Both the position numbers and the translations under genes were made by a program. Positions 50,634-59,911 of a stretch of 64,000 bases of DNA are shown in pieces. Each line of letters begins with the position of its first letter. Position 1 is the first letter of the stretch. Source of the stretch: Paraburkholderia sejongensis (GTDB lineage: Bacteria > Pseudomonadota > Gammaproteobacteria > Burkholderiales > Burkholderiaceae); NCBI RefSeq assembly GCF_020880815.1, contig NZ_JAJITD010000007.1:310001-374000 (forward strand), in the 5' to 3' direction. The notes under the pieces were generated by a model. That model saw only the letters and a program-made list of their open reading frames with translations. It was not told the origin of the DNA and made no database searches.

Positions 50634-51926
50634 ATGCGTGCCGCCGCTTCATCCGCTTCTTCATCCGCTGGTTCTGCTTCAGCCGTTGCGCCGCGTTTAT
50701 CCGGCGCGTTTCGCCGTCTCGCGTGGTCGAACCTGTGCGCGCAATCGGCCGAGCAGATCAGTCTGGCCGCCGCGCCGCTCGTCGCGGTGTTCGCGCTCGG
50801 CGCGAATGCGCGCGACACCGGCCTGCTGCAAACCGCGCAAACGCTGCCGTTTCTGTTGCTGTCGATGCCGCTCGGCGTGTGGGCCGATCGCCGCTCGCGC
50901 CGCGTGCTGATGACGCTCGCCGAAAGCGTGCGCGTTTGCGCGATGCTCGGCGTGCTGTTGCTGGTGCTCACGCATGGCTTGAATCTGCCGCTGCTCGCGG
51001 CGCTCGGCTTCGTCGCGGCGACCGGCACGGTGGCGTACAACGTCGCCGCGCCTGCGTTGGTGCCGTCGCTGGTGCCGCGTGAAGCGTATGCGCGCGCGAA
51101 CGGCCGGCTCGAACTTGCGCGCAGCGTCGCGTATTCGGCGGGGCCGGCGCTCGGCGGCCTGCTGGTCGGCTGGAGCGGCGCGGGCTGGGCATATGGGGGC
51201 GCGGCTGCGTTGTCGGCGCTGGCGGTCGCGCTGCTCGCCGGACTGCGCGAACCGCCGCGCACGGCCGCGCCGCGCCGTCACTTCCTGCTGGAATTGCGCG
51301 ACGGCACCCGCTTCGTGCTGCGCGATCCGTTGTTGCTGCCGATGCTCGCGACCGCAGTGTTCTTCAACCTCGGCTTCTTCGTTCTGCAGGCGGTGTACGT
51401 GCCGTACGCTGTGCATCGGTTGGGGCTTTCCGCGTCGGCGGTCGGTGTGACGCTCGGCGCGTACGGCGTCGGCATGGTGTGCGGCGCGCTGGCCGCGCCG
51501 GCGATCGCGCGGGCGCTGACGTTCGGCCGCTTGCTGGTGATCGGGCCGTCGTGCGGGTTGCTGGCGTCGCTCGTGATGGTCGCGACGCTGGTCGCGCCGT
51601 CGTTCTGGCTTGCGCTGTCGAGCTTCTTTCTGCTCGGCGCGGGGCCGATTCTGTGGGTCGTCGGTTCGACCACGCTGCGTCAGGCGATTACGCCGGAGCG
51701 GATGATCGGGCGGGTGTCCGCGCTGATCAGCACTGCCACTTACGGCGCGCGGCCGGTGGGCGCGTTGCTCGGCGCGGCGCTCAGTGCGCGCTGGAACGTC
51801 GACGTGTGTCTGGTCGCGGCGGCGCTCGCGTTTGTGGTGCAGGCGCTGATCATTTTCATGTCGCCGGCGGCGCGGTTGGTTGGGATTCCGGAGCAATGCG
51901 AGCAGGAGGGGGTGGGGGTGTGTTGA
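50634..51926 (+). CDS. MFS transporter, EntS/MFS_3-type exporter
   Basis: This 430-residue membrane protein has about twelve helices after a Ser/Ala-rich N-terminal tail. LPLGVWADRRSRR-like sequence (LSMPLGVWADRRSRRVLM) is the loop 2-3 motif of the family, and WVVGSTTLRQAITPERMIGRVSAL is typical of enterobactin-exporter-like MFS_3 proteins. GGAG lies 7 nt before the ATG. No siderophore gene is nearby, so its substrate is open. The C-terminus ends in Glu/Gly/Val-rich sequence. Confidence 0.87.
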   Translation: MRAAASSASSSAGSASAVAPRLSGAFRRLAWSNLCAQSAEQISLAAAPLVAVFALGANARDTGLLQTAQTLPFLLLSMPLGVWADRRSRRVLMTLAESVRVCAMLGVLLLVLTHGLNLPLLAALGFVAATGTVAYNVAAPALVPSLVPREAYARANGRLELARSVAYSAGPALGGLLVGWSGAGWAYGGAAALSALAVALLAGLREPPRTAAPRRHFLLELRDGTRFVLRDPLLLPMLATAVFFNLGFFVLQAVYVPYAVHRLGLSASAVGVTLGAYGVGMVCGALAAPAIARALTFGRLLVIGPSCGLLASLVMVATLVAPSFWLALSSFFLLGAGPILWVVGSTTLRQAITPERMIGRVSALISTATYGARPVGALLGAALSARWNVDVCLVAAALAFVVQALIIFMSPAARLVGIPEQCEQEGVGVC

Positions 51927-52042
51927 CGGGGCGTGAAAAGGCGTGAACTGGCTCGATGAAAATGAATTTTCGTCCCTGCGGAGCGTCGCTCAACGTCAGA
52001 GCCCCTTGTTTAAAGGGGTGGGTCAGTAAAAACCCTGGCGTA

Positions 52043-52058
52043 TGAAAATACATTTTTG
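52043..52058. promoter_or_regulatory. Candidate RpiR operator, site 1
   Basis: TGAAAATACATTTTTG is an imperfect palindrome related to site 2. It lies 31 bp (about three helical turns) upstream of it, as expected for two regulator dimers on one DNA face. Confidence 0.45.
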
Positions 52059-52073
52059 TCATGGCGAGATTTG

Positions 52074-52089
52074 TGTAAATATACTTTCA
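52074..52089. promoter_or_regulatory. Candidate RpiR operator, site 2
   Basis: TGTAAATATACTTTCA matches its own reverse complement at 12 of 16 positions, centred on TATA. It lies 39 bp upstream of the regulator start codon. Confidence 0.5.
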
Positions 52090-52127
52090 TTCATTTCAGA
52101 TAACCCAGTCAGCCCGACGCCGCCCGT

Positions 52128-53210
52128 ATGGTCCACCATTCGTCCGCTGTTCCGAACTCCGCCGAGCAGGCGATTGCCGCCCGCATCGGCGCCGCGATGC
52201 CGACGCTGACGCCGATTCACCGGCGCATGGGCGAATACGTGCTGGCCAACCTGTTCCGCGCGGCGACGATGCGGATCGACGAACTGGCGAGCGTGGTCGG
52301 CGCGTCCGTTGCGAGCGCGAACCGTTTTGCGCGCGCGCTCGGCTTCGACGGCTATCCGCAGTTTCGCGACGCGCTGGTGCGCGGTTTCGAGGCGACCCTC
52401 GCGCCGGTCGAGCGGCTGCGCAGCGCACAGGAATCGCTCGCGGCCGGCGACGATCTGATCGACGCGTCGCTGGAGCAGGCTGCCAACAATCTGCACGCAA
52501 CCCGCACGTCGATCGATCGCGCGGCGGCCGATGCCGCGGTCGAAGCGATCATCTCCGCGCGGCGCGTGTTCGTGCTCGGCTTCGGCGCGAGCGCGTTTCT
52601 CGCGAGCCTGATGGAGCACGGACTGCTGCCGTATCACGACAACGTCCGCTCGCTCGCGCTGATCGGCGGCCCGTCGCATGCGGCGCGGCAACTGGTGCGC
52701 TCGAACGAAGGCGATCTGGTGATCGGCATCGCGTTTCCGCGCTACGTCGAGGACACGATCGAACTCGCGCGGCGCGCGTCCGAGCGCGGCGCGCGTGTGC
52801 TCGCGTTGACCGACTCGCCCGCTTCGCCGCTCGCGCAGTTCGCCGACCTCGCGCTGTATATCCGCACCGATCGGCGCCTCGCGTCGAATGCCGATTCCGC
52901 GGTGCTCGCGGTGATCGAGGCGCTGTGCGACGCGGTCGCGTATCGGGCGCAACGCTCGGTGAAAGCGGCCGCCGAGGTCAGCGAGTTCGTGCTGCCGTGG
53001 CTGTTCGATCCGCAGACCGGCGCGGCCGGCACGAAAGCCGACGCAACACACATCGCAAAGCGCGGCACGAAAGCCAACGCGAAAGCCAACGCAAAAGCCA
53101 GCACAAAAGCCAGCACGAAAGCCAACGCAAAAACCGGCGCCCCCACGCGCGCCGGCGCTCCCCGCGGCACCCGCACAACTCGCACAACTCGCACTCCACA
53201 CTCGAAATAA
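52128..53210 (+). CDS. MurR/RpiR-family transcriptional regulator
   Basis: The 360-residue protein has an N-terminal helix-turn-helix (RMGEYVLANLFRAATMRIDELASVVGASVASANRFARALGF) and a C-terminal sugar-isomerase (SIS) ligand domain (RRVFVLGFGASAFLASLMEHGL, SNEGDLVIGIAFPRYVEDTIELARRA). RpiR proteins usually sense phosphorylated sugars such as MurNAc-6-phosphate. The last ~60 residues are an unusual Lys/Ala/Asn/Thr/Arg-rich tail with four-residue repeats (AKAN, AKAS, TKAS). The stop overlaps the isoaspartyl-peptidase start (TAATG), so it is part of the operon it probably controls. Confidence 0.9.
   Translation: MVHHSSAVPNSAEQAIAARIGAAMPTLTPIHRRMGEYVLANLFRAATMRIDELASVVGASVASANRFARALGFDGYPQFRDALVRGFEATLAPVERLRSAQESLAAGDDLIDASLEQAANNLHATRTSIDRAAADAAVEAIISARRVFVLGFGASAFLASLMEHGLLPYHDNVRSLALIGGPSHAARQLVRSNEGDLVIGIAFPRYVEDTIELARRASERGARVLALTDSPASPLAQFADLALYIRTDRRLASNADSAVLAVIEALCDAVAYRAQRSVKAAAEVSEFVLPWLFDPQTGAAGTKADATHIAKRGTKANAKANAKASTKASTKANAKTGAPTRAGAPRGTRTTRTTRTPHSK
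53067..53135 (+). repeat. 12-nt tandem repeats coding the basic tail of the regulator
   Basis: Five 12-nt units of the type ACG/GCG AAA GCC AAC/AGC follow each other, with a partial sixth, and encode T/A-K-A-N/S repeats. Units differ by one to three bases. Confidence 0.75.
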
Positions 53211-54199
53211 TGAATTCCAACGCAGTCATTGCCATTCATGGCGGAGCAGGGACGATCCTGCGCTCGGCGCTGTCGGCCAGCGCCGAAGCCGACTATCACG
53301 CGGCGCTCACCGCGGTGCTGAGCGCCGGCCAGCGCGTGCTCGCCGACGGCGGCAGCGCGCTCGACGCGGTCAGCGAAGCGGTGCGCCTGCTCGAAGACTG
53401 TCCGCTGTTCAACGCGGGTCACGGCGCGGTCTACACGTCGGCCGGCACCCACGAACTCGACGCCGCGATCATGGATGGCCGCACGCTCGAAGCCGGCGCG
53501 ATCTGCTGCGTGAAGCGCGTGCGCAATCCGGTGCTCGCCGCACGGCGCGTGCTCGAACGCAGCGAACACGTGCTGTTCACCGGCGACGGCGCGGAAGCGT
53601 TCGCGGCCGCGCAAGGTCTCGAGTTCGTCGACAACAGCTACTTCGATACCGACGCGCGCTATCGCCAATGGCAACTCGCGTGCGAGCAGCAGCGGCCGAT
53701 GCTCGATCACGACGGCGCGACGCTCGCGGCAAATGCGTCGAACCGGCAGGAACCCACGCCGCACGAGCCGATCGATCCGAATCGCAAGTTCGGCACCGTC
53801 GGCGCGGTCGCGCTCGACGTGCACGGCCACCTCGCGGCGGCGACCTCGACCGGCGGCGTCACTAACAAGCAGGTCGGCCGGGTCGGCGATACGCCGCTGA
53901 TCGGCGCGGGCTGCTACGCGGACGATGCGACCTGCGCGGTGTCGACCACCGGCTCCGGCGAAATGTTCATGCGGATGGTCGCCGCGTACGACGTGGCCGC
54001 GCAGATGGCGTACCGCGCGGTATCGCTCGACGAAGCCGCGCACGACGTGGTGATGAACCGCTTGCCGAAGATCGACGGACGCGGCGGCCTGATCGCCGTC
54101 GACGCGCGCGGCAACGTCACGCTGCCGTTCAACACCGAAGGCATGTACCGCGGTTTTGCGCGACCGGGCGCCGCGCCGGTGACGGCGATCTACCGCTAG
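53210..54199 (+). CDS. iaaA: Isoaspartyl peptidase / plant-type L-asparaginase
   Basis: This 329-residue Ntn-hydrolase cleaves beta-aspartyl dipeptides and asparagine. It is made as a precursor that cuts itself before Thr196 in RKFGTVGAVALD, the N-terminal nucleophile. VIAIHGGAGTI, FNAGHGAVYTSAGTHELDAAIMDG and TSTGGVTNKQVGRVGDTPLIGAGCYAD are typical. The start codon overlaps the regulator stop by one base. Escherichia coli has the same iaaA-gsiABCD order, which supports a joint role in peptide uptake and hydrolysis. A 26-residue linker before Thr196 is Pro/His/Asn-rich. Confidence 0.94.
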   Translation: MNSNAVIAIHGGAGTILRSALSASAEADYHAALTAVLSAGQRVLADGGSALDAVSEAVRLLEDCPLFNAGHGAVYTSAGTHELDAAIMDGRTLEAGAICCVKRVRNPVLAARRVLERSEHVLFTGDGAEAFAAAQGLEFVDNSYFDTDARYRQWQLACEQQRPMLDHDGATLAANASNRQEPTPHEPIDPNRKFGTVGAVALDVHGHLAAATSTGGVTNKQVGRVGDTPLIGAGCYADDATCAVSTTGSGEMFMRMVAAYDVAAQMAYRAVSLDEAAHDVVMNRLPKIDGRGGLIAVDARGNVTLPFNTEGMYRGFARPGAAPVTAIYR

Positions 54200-54377
54200 C
54201 CGCTGGCGCGCGGCGCCGCGTTGGCGTACCGCATCGGCATCCCGCTGCGGCGCACTGCTGCGGCAGCATGCCGAAGCGTCGCCCGCCCCGACCGGACCAA
54301 CCGCGCCACCCGCTCGACTCCCGCGCCTGAACCGCGCTTCAAACCCGTTAGCCGCGTTCGACTTCAAAGGAATCACC

Positions 54378-56300
54378 GTGCCGACTTCATCGCACACCGC
54401 CCGCCCGCTTATCGAAACCTTGCCGCCGCAGCGCGTGCTCGCGGTCGACGATCTGACGGTCGCGTTCCGCCGCGGCGGCTCGATCTTCAACGCGGTGCGC
54501 AATCTGTCGTTTACGGTCGAGCGCGGCGAAACGCTCGCGATCGTCGGCGAATCGGGCTCCGGCAAATCGGTCACGTCGCTTGCGCTGATGCGCCTGATCG
54601 AGCATGGCGGCGGCCGGCTCGCCGGCGGCAGCATCGCGTTCCGGCGTCGCGACGGCAGCGTGCTCGATCTCGCGCAAGCATCGTCCGGCGCGATGCGCTC
54701 GGTTCGCGGCGCCGACATCGCGATGATCTTCCAGGAGCCGATGACCTCGCTCAATCCGGTGTTTACGGTCGGCGACCAGATCAGCGAGGCGATCGCGCTG
54801 CACCAGGGCAAGAGCCGCGAGGCCGCGTGGGCCGAAACCTTGCGTCTGCTCGAACTGGTTCGGATTCCTGAGGCTCGCCGGGTGGCCGGGCGTTTTCCGC
54901 ATCAATTGTCGGGCGGGATGCGCCAGCGCGTGATGATCGCGATGGCGCTCTCGTGCAAGCCCGCGTTGCTGATCGCCGACGAGCCGACCACCGCGCTCGA
55001 CGTGACGATCCAGGCGCAGATCCTGCAACTGATCCGCGGCTTGCAGGACGAGATGAACATGGGCGTGATCTTCATCACGCACGACATGGGCGTGGTCGCC
55101 GAAGTGGCTGACCGCGTACTGGTGATGTATCGCGGCGACAAGGTCGAGGAAGGGCCGTCCGACACGCTGTTCGCCGCGCCGTCGCATCCGTACACGAAGG
55201 CGTTGCTCGCGGCGGTGCCGCGGCTCGGCTCGATGCAGGGCACCGACCGGCCCGCGCGCTTCCCGATCCTGAGCGTCGAGCAAGCCGGTGCCAACGGCGC
55301 CGATGCGGCAGTGCAGCCGGCCGCGAGCGTCGCCGAACAAGCGCAGCCGCCGGTGCGCGACGATACCCCGCCGATTCTGCGGGTGCGCGATCTGGTCACG
55401 CGCTTTCCGGTCCGCACCGGCCTGTTCGGCCGCGTGACCGGGCGCGTGCATGCGGTCGAAAAAGTCAGCTTCGATCTGCGGCCCGGCGAAACGCTCGCGC
55501 TGGTCGGCGAATCCGGCTGCGGTAAATCGACCACCGGCCGCTCGCTGCTGCGTCTGGTCGAAAGCCAGAGCGGTTCGATCGAGTTCGCCGGCAAGGAAAT
55601 CGGCTCGCTGACCGGCCCCGCGTTGCAGGCGTTGCGGCGCGATATCCAGTTCATTTTCCAGGACCCGTTCGCGTCGCTCAATCCGCGTCTGACGGTGGGC
55701 TTCTCGATCATGGAGCCGCTGCTCGTGCACGGCGTCGCGCAGGGCGCCGAAGCGCAGGCGCGCGTTGCGTGGCTGCTCGAAAAAGTCGGTTTGCCGGCCG
55801 AAGCCGCGCGCCGCTATCCGCACGAATTCTCCGGCGGCCAGCGCCAGCGGATCGCCATCGCGCGCGCGCTCGCTTTGAATCCAAAGGTCGTGATCGCCGA
55901 CGAATCGGTGTCCGCGCTCGACGTGTCCGTGCAGGCGCAGATCGTCAACCTGATGCTCGATCTGCAGCGCGAACTGGGCGTCGCGTATCTGTTCATTTCG
56001 CACGACATGGCGGTGGTCGAGCGCATCAGCCATCGGGTCGCGGTGATGTACCTCGGCCAGATCGTCGAGATCGGACCGCGCCGCGCGGTGTTCGAGGCAC
56101 CGCAGCATCCGTACACGAAGAAGCTGATGAGCGCGGTGCCGGTCGCCGACCCCGCGCGCCGTCACGCGAAGCGGATGCTCGCCGCCGACGACATCCCGAG
56201 CCCGATCCGCGCACTGCACGACGAGCCGCTGGTCGCGCCGCTGATCGCAGTGGGCCCCGATCATTTCGTCGCGCAGCATCGCGTCGGCGGCGCGTACTGA
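54378..56300 (+). CDS. gsiA: Double ATP-binding protein of the glutathione/peptide ABC importer (GsiA-like)
   Basis: The 640-residue protein has two ABC domains. The first has Walker A GESGSGKS, signature LSGGMRQR and Walker B LLIADEPTTALD; the second has Walker A GESGCGKST, signature FSGGQRQR and Walker B VVIADESVSALD. A GTG at 54378 is preceded by AAGGA 8 nt upstream. Unlike the ATPase at 2.1-4.4 kb it lacks the cysteine quartets. In Escherichia coli GsiA powers glutathione import, but related systems carry other peptides. It lies 178 bp past iaaA. Confidence 0.92.
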   Translation: MPTSSHTARPLIETLPPQRVLAVDDLTVAFRRGGSIFNAVRNLSFTVERGETLAIVGESGSGKSVTSLALMRLIEHGGGRLAGGSIAFRRRDGSVLDLAQASSGAMRSVRGADIAMIFQEPMTSLNPVFTVGDQISEAIALHQGKSREAAWAETLRLLELVRIPEARRVAGRFPHQLSGGMRQRVMIAMALSCKPALLIADEPTTALDVTIQAQILQLIRGLQDEMNMGVIFITHDMGVVAEVADRVLVMYRGDKVEEGPSDTLFAAPSHPYTKALLAAVPRLGSMQGTDRPARFPILSVEQAGANGADAAVQPAASVAEQAQPPVRDDTPPILRVRDLVTRFPVRTGLFGRVTGRVHAVEKVSFDLRPGETLALVGESGCGKSTTGRSLLRLVESQSGSIEFAGKEIGSLTGPALQALRRDIQFIFQDPFASLNPRLTVGFSIMEPLLVHGVAQGAEAQARVAWLLEKVGLPAEAARRYPHEFSGGQRQRIAIARALALNPKVVIADESVSALDVSVQAQIVNLMLDLQRELGVAYLFISHDMAVVERISHRVAVMYLGQIVEIGPRRAVFEAPQHPYTKKLMSAVPVADPARRHAKRMLAADDIPSPIRALHDEPLVAPLIAVGPDHFVAQHRVGGAY

Positions 56301-56445
56301 GCCACCGGATAACCAAACCTTCGTTGCGGCCGCATATGCGCCGCGCGAGCCGCAGCACCCTGTAGTACTCCGTAGTACCGCGCAACACCAACCATAACGA
56401 CCCAGTCACACCTTCAACGTCAATCTCGCAGCCTGGAGCAATCTG

Positions 56446-58008
56446 ATGAACCTGCTGTTTCCGTCTTCTCCATTTCGTTTGCGCGCGCTCGTCAGCGGCG
56501 GCGCGGTGGTGTTCGCGATGCTCGCGGGCAATCCGGCGCAGGCCGAAACCACGGCCGTGATGGCCGTCGCGTCGACCTTCACGACGCTCGATCCGTACGA
56601 CGCGAACGACACGCTGTCGCAGGCAGTCGCGAAGTCGTTCTACCAGGGGCTATTCGGTTTCGACAAGGACATGAAGCTCGTCAATGTGCTCGCCGACAGC
56701 TACGACGTGAGCCCCGATGCGAAGGTCTACACGTTCAAGCTGCGCCATGGCGTGAAGTTCCAGGACGGCACCGACTTCAACGCGGCCGCGGTGAAAGCGA
56801 ACTTCGATCGCGTGACCGACCCGGCGAACAAGCTCAAGCGCTACAGCATGTTCAACCGCATCGAGAAGACCGAGGTGGTCGATCCGTACACGGTGCGCGT
56901 CACGCTGAAGGCGCCGTTCTCGGCGTTCGTGAACGTGCTCGCGCATCCGTCGGCGGTGATGATCTCGCCGGCCGCGCTCAAGCAGTACGGCAAGGACATC
57001 GCGTTCCATCCGGTCGGCACCGGCCCGTTCGAATTCGTGAAATGGGACCCGGCGGGCGATCTGACCGTGAAGAAATTCGCCGGCTACTGGAAGAAGGGCT
57101 ACCCCAAGATCGATGCGATCGACTGGAAACCGGTGGTCGATAACAACACGCGCGCCGCGCTGATGCGCACCGGCGAAGCGGACTTCGCGTTCCAGGTGCC
57201 GTACGAGCAGGTCGCGCAGTTGCAGGCGAGCCCGAAGGTCGACGTGATTGCGACGCCGTCGATCATCGCGCGCTACCTCAGCATGAACATGAACCAGAAG
57301 CCCTTCGACAACCTCAAGGTGCGTCAGGCGCTGAACTACGCGATCAACAAGGAGGCGCTCGCGAAGGTCGCTTTCTCGGGCAACGCGGAGTCGATGGAGG
57401 GCGTGGTGCCGAAGGGCGTCGATTACGCGACGAAGACCGGCCCCTGGCCGTACGATCCGGCGAAGGCGCGCGAACTGCTGAAGGAAGCCGGCTATCCGAA
57501 CGGTTTCGACACCACGCTGTGGGCCGCGTATAACAACTCGACGTCGCAGAAAGTGATCCAGTTCCTGCAGCAGCAGCTCGCTCAGGTCGGCGTGAAGGCG
57601 AAGGTCGAAGCGCTCGAAGCGGGGCAGCGGGTCGCCAAGGTGGAAAGCGCGCAGGACCCGGCCACCGCGCCGGTGCGGCTGTTCTACACCGGCTGGTCGG
57701 CGTCGACGGGCGAAGCGGACTGGGCGCTGACCCCGCTGCTCGCGGGTCACGCGTTTCCGCCGAAGATGCTCAACACCGCGTACTACAGGAACGACGCGGT
57801 CGACAGCGATCTGAAGCAGGCGCTCGAAACCACCGATCGCACGCAGAAGGCGTCGCTGTATGCGGATGCGCAAAAGCGCGTGTGGGCCGACGCGCCGTGG
57901 GTGTTCCTGATCAAGGAGAAGGTCGTGTACGCGCGCAGCAAGCGCCTGTCGGGCGCATACGTCGCGCCGGACGGCTCGTTCAACTTCGACGAGATCGCGG
58001 TCAAGTAA
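56446..58008 (+). CDS. gsiB: Peptide-binding protein of the GsiABCD-like importer
   Basis: This 520-residue SBP family 5 protein has a signal peptide (ALVSGGAVVFAMLAGNPAQAE, Sec-type). Family segments are AVAKSFYQGLFGFDKDM, YTFKLRHGVKFQDGTDF, PVGTGPFEFVKWDPAGDL and KVRQALNYAINKEALAKVAFSG. It begins 145 bp past gsiA, so a weak internal promoter is possible. The ligand could be glutathione or a modified peptide. Confidence 0.9.
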   Translation: MNLLFPSSPFRLRALVSGGAVVFAMLAGNPAQAETTAVMAVASTFTTLDPYDANDTLSQAVAKSFYQGLFGFDKDMKLVNVLADSYDVSPDAKVYTFKLRHGVKFQDGTDFNAAAVKANFDRVTDPANKLKRYSMFNRIEKTEVVDPYTVRVTLKAPFSAFVNVLAHPSAVMISPAALKQYGKDIAFHPVGTGPFEFVKWDPAGDLTVKKFAGYWKKGYPKIDAIDWKPVVDNNTRAALMRTGEADFAFQVPYEQVAQLQASPKVDVIATPSIIARYLSMNMNQKPFDNLKVRQALNYAINKEALAKVAFSGNAESMEGVVPKGVDYATKTGPWPYDPAKARELLKEAGYPNGFDTTLWAAYNNSTSQKVIQFLQQQLAQVGVKAKVEALEAGQRVAKVESAQDPATAPVRLFYTGWSASTGEADWALTPLLAGHAFPPKMLNTAYYRNDAVDSDLKQALETTDRTQKASLYADAQKRVWADAPWVFLIKEKVVYARSKRLSGAYVAPDGSFNFDEIAVK

Positions 58009-58077
58009 TCAGTCGAACGCGCGGCCCGCGGGCCGCGCCCGATTCTCCGTTGCCTGCATTTCTGCCGGATTGGTTTC

Positions 58078-58998
58078 ATGCTGAACTTCCTCGTCAAACG
58101 TCTTTTTGGCCTGCTGCCGACGCTTTTCATCGTCGCCGTGCTGGTATTCCTGTTCGTGCATCTGCTGCCGGGCGACCCGGCGCGGCTCGCCGCCGGTCCC
58201 GAAGCGGACGACGCGACGGTCGCGCTGGTGCGTGCCGACCTCGGGCTCGACAGGCCGCTGCCGCAGCAGTTCGTCAATTTCTTCTGGCGCATCGCGCACG
58301 GCGACTTCGGCGTGTCGACGCGCAGCAAGCGGCCGGTCAGCCAGGAAATCGCCGAACGCTTCATGCCGACGCTGTGGCTCACGCTCGCGAGCATGGTGTG
58401 GGCGGTCGCGATCGGCATGGCGCTCGGCATCGTCTCGGCGGTGTGGCGTAACCGCTGGCCCGACCGGCTCGGGATGACGCTCGCGGTGTCCGGCATTTCG
58501 TTTCCGGCGTTCGCGCTCGGCATGCTGTTGATGGAAGTATTCTCGGTGCAACTGGGCTGGCTGCCGATCGTCGGCGACGGCACGTGGCGCGGCTACGTGC
58601 TGCCGTCGCTGACGCTCGGCGCGGCGGTCGCGGCGGTGATGGCGCGCTTCACGCGGGCGTCGTTCGTCGAGGTGATGCACGAGGACTTCGTGCGCACCGC
58701 GCGTGCGAAGGGCGTGCCGGAGTGGCGCGTGATCGCCAGACACTGCCTGCGCAACGCGCTGATTCCGGTCGTCACGATGATGGGTCTGCAGTTCGGCTTC
58801 CTGCTGGGCGGCTCGATCGTCGTCGAGGTCGTGTTCAACTGGCCGGGGCTTGGGCGTCTGCTCATCGACGCGGTATCGATGCGCGACTATCCGGTCATTC
58901 AGGCGGAAGTGCTGTTGTTTTCGCTCGAATTCATCATCATCAACCTGATCGTCGACGTGCTGTACGCGGTGATCAATCCGACTATCCGTTTCAAGTGA
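58078..58998 (+). CDS. gsiC: Permease GsiC-like
   Basis: This 306-residue DppB/GsiC-type permease opens with FLVKRLFGLLPTLFIVAVLVFLFVHLLPGDPA and has the contact loop DFVRTARAKGVPEWRVIARHCLRNALIPV. It ends 7 nt before gsiD, consistent with one transcript. Six membrane helices are expected. Confidence 0.94.
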   Translation: MLNFLVKRLFGLLPTLFIVAVLVFLFVHLLPGDPARLAAGPEADDATVALVRADLGLDRPLPQQFVNFFWRIAHGDFGVSTRSKRPVSQEIAERFMPTLWLTLASMVWAVAIGMALGIVSAVWRNRWPDRLGMTLAVSGISFPAFALGMLLMEVFSVQLGWLPIVGDGTWRGYVLPSLTLGAAVAAVMARFTRASFVEVMHEDFVRTARAKGVPEWRVIARHCLRNALIPVVTMMGLQFGFLLGGSIVVEVVFNWPGLGRLLIDAVSMRDYPVIQAEVLLFSLEFIIINLIVDVLYAVINPTIRFK

Positions 58999-59005
58999 GG
59001 CGCGC

Positions 59006-59911
59006 ATGAGCACCACCGCCACCGGGCCGAATGCGGCCAACGCCGCCCCCGCCGAACGCGCGATCCGCACGCCGTGGAGCGAGTTCTGGCGCAAATTCCG
59101 CAAGCAGCACGTCGCGATGGCCGCCGGCCTGTTCGTGCTGCTGCTGGTCGTCGTCGCGATCGTCGCGCCGCACATCGTGCCGTACGACCCGGAGAACTTC
59201 TTCGACTACGACGCGCTGAACGCGGGGCCGTCGGCCGCGCACTGGTTCGGCGTCGATTCGCTGGGCCGCGATATTTTCAGTCGCATCCTGGCCGGCTCGC
59301 GCATCTCGCTCGAGGCAGGCTTTCTGTCGGTCGCGATCGGCGCGGTGATCGGTACTTTCTTCGGACTGCTGGCCGGTTACTACGAAGGCTGGTGGGACCG
59401 CATCACGATGCGTGTGGCCGACGTGCTGTTCGCGTTTCCCGGCATCCTGCTCGCGATCGGGGTGGTCGCGATTCTCGGCAACGGCATGATCAACGTGATC
59501 TTCGCGGTCGCGATCTTCAGCATTCCCGCGTTCGCGCGGCTGGTGCGCGGCAATACGCTGATGCTCAAGCAGCTCACGTATATCGAGGCGGCGCGCAGCA
59601 TCGGCGCGTCGGACTGGACGATCATCGTGCGACACATTCTGCCGGGGACCATTTCATCGGTCGTCGTGTATCTGACGATGCGCATCGGCACCTCGATCAT
59701 CACCGCGGCGAGTCTGTCGTTTCTCGGCCTCGGCGCGCAGCCGCCGACCCCGGAGTGGGGCGCGATGCTGAACGAGGCGCGCGCCGATATGGTGACCGCG
59801 CCGCATATCGCGCTGTTTCCGAGCCTGGCGATTTTCCTGACCGTGCTCGCGTTCAATCTGCTCGGCGACGGTCTGCGCGACGCGCTCGATCCGAAGCTGG
59901 ACCGGCCATGA
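59006..59911 (+). CDS. gsiD: Permease GsiD-like
   Basis: This 301-residue DppC/GsiD-type permease has HWFGVDSLGRDIFSRILAGSRISL and the contact loop YIEAARSIGASDWTIIVRHILPG. Its C-terminus AFNLLGDGLRDALDPKL is typical. The stop overlaps the next gene's ATG by 4 nt, so the importer is translationally coupled to the P1 peptidase. Confidence 0.94.
   Translation: MSTTATGPNAANAAPAERAIRTPWSEFWRKFRKQHVAMAAGLFVLLLVVVAIVAPHIVPYDPENFFDYDALNAGPSAAHWFGVDSLGRDIFSRILAGSRISLEAGFLSVAIGAVIGTFFGLLAGYYEGWWDRITMRVADVLFAFPGILLAIGVVAILGNGMINVIFAVAIFSIPAFARLVRGNTLMLKQLTYIEAARSIGASDWTIIVRHILPGTISSVVVYLTMRIGTSIITAASLSFLGLGAQPPTPEWGAMLNEARADMVTAPHIALFPSLAIFLTVLAFNLLGDGLRDALDPKLDRP

Larger units (their letters stand above)
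51927..52127. other. Upstream region of the RpiR-type regulator
   Basis: This 201-bp gap is markedly AT-rich at its right half, which holds the two palindromes at 52043-52058 and 52074-52089. The left half has a CCCCTT...AAGGGG hairpin near 52001-52017 preceded by CGTCAGAG, which looks like the right end of a small IS200/IS605-type element, but there is no transposase. Confidence 0.45.
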
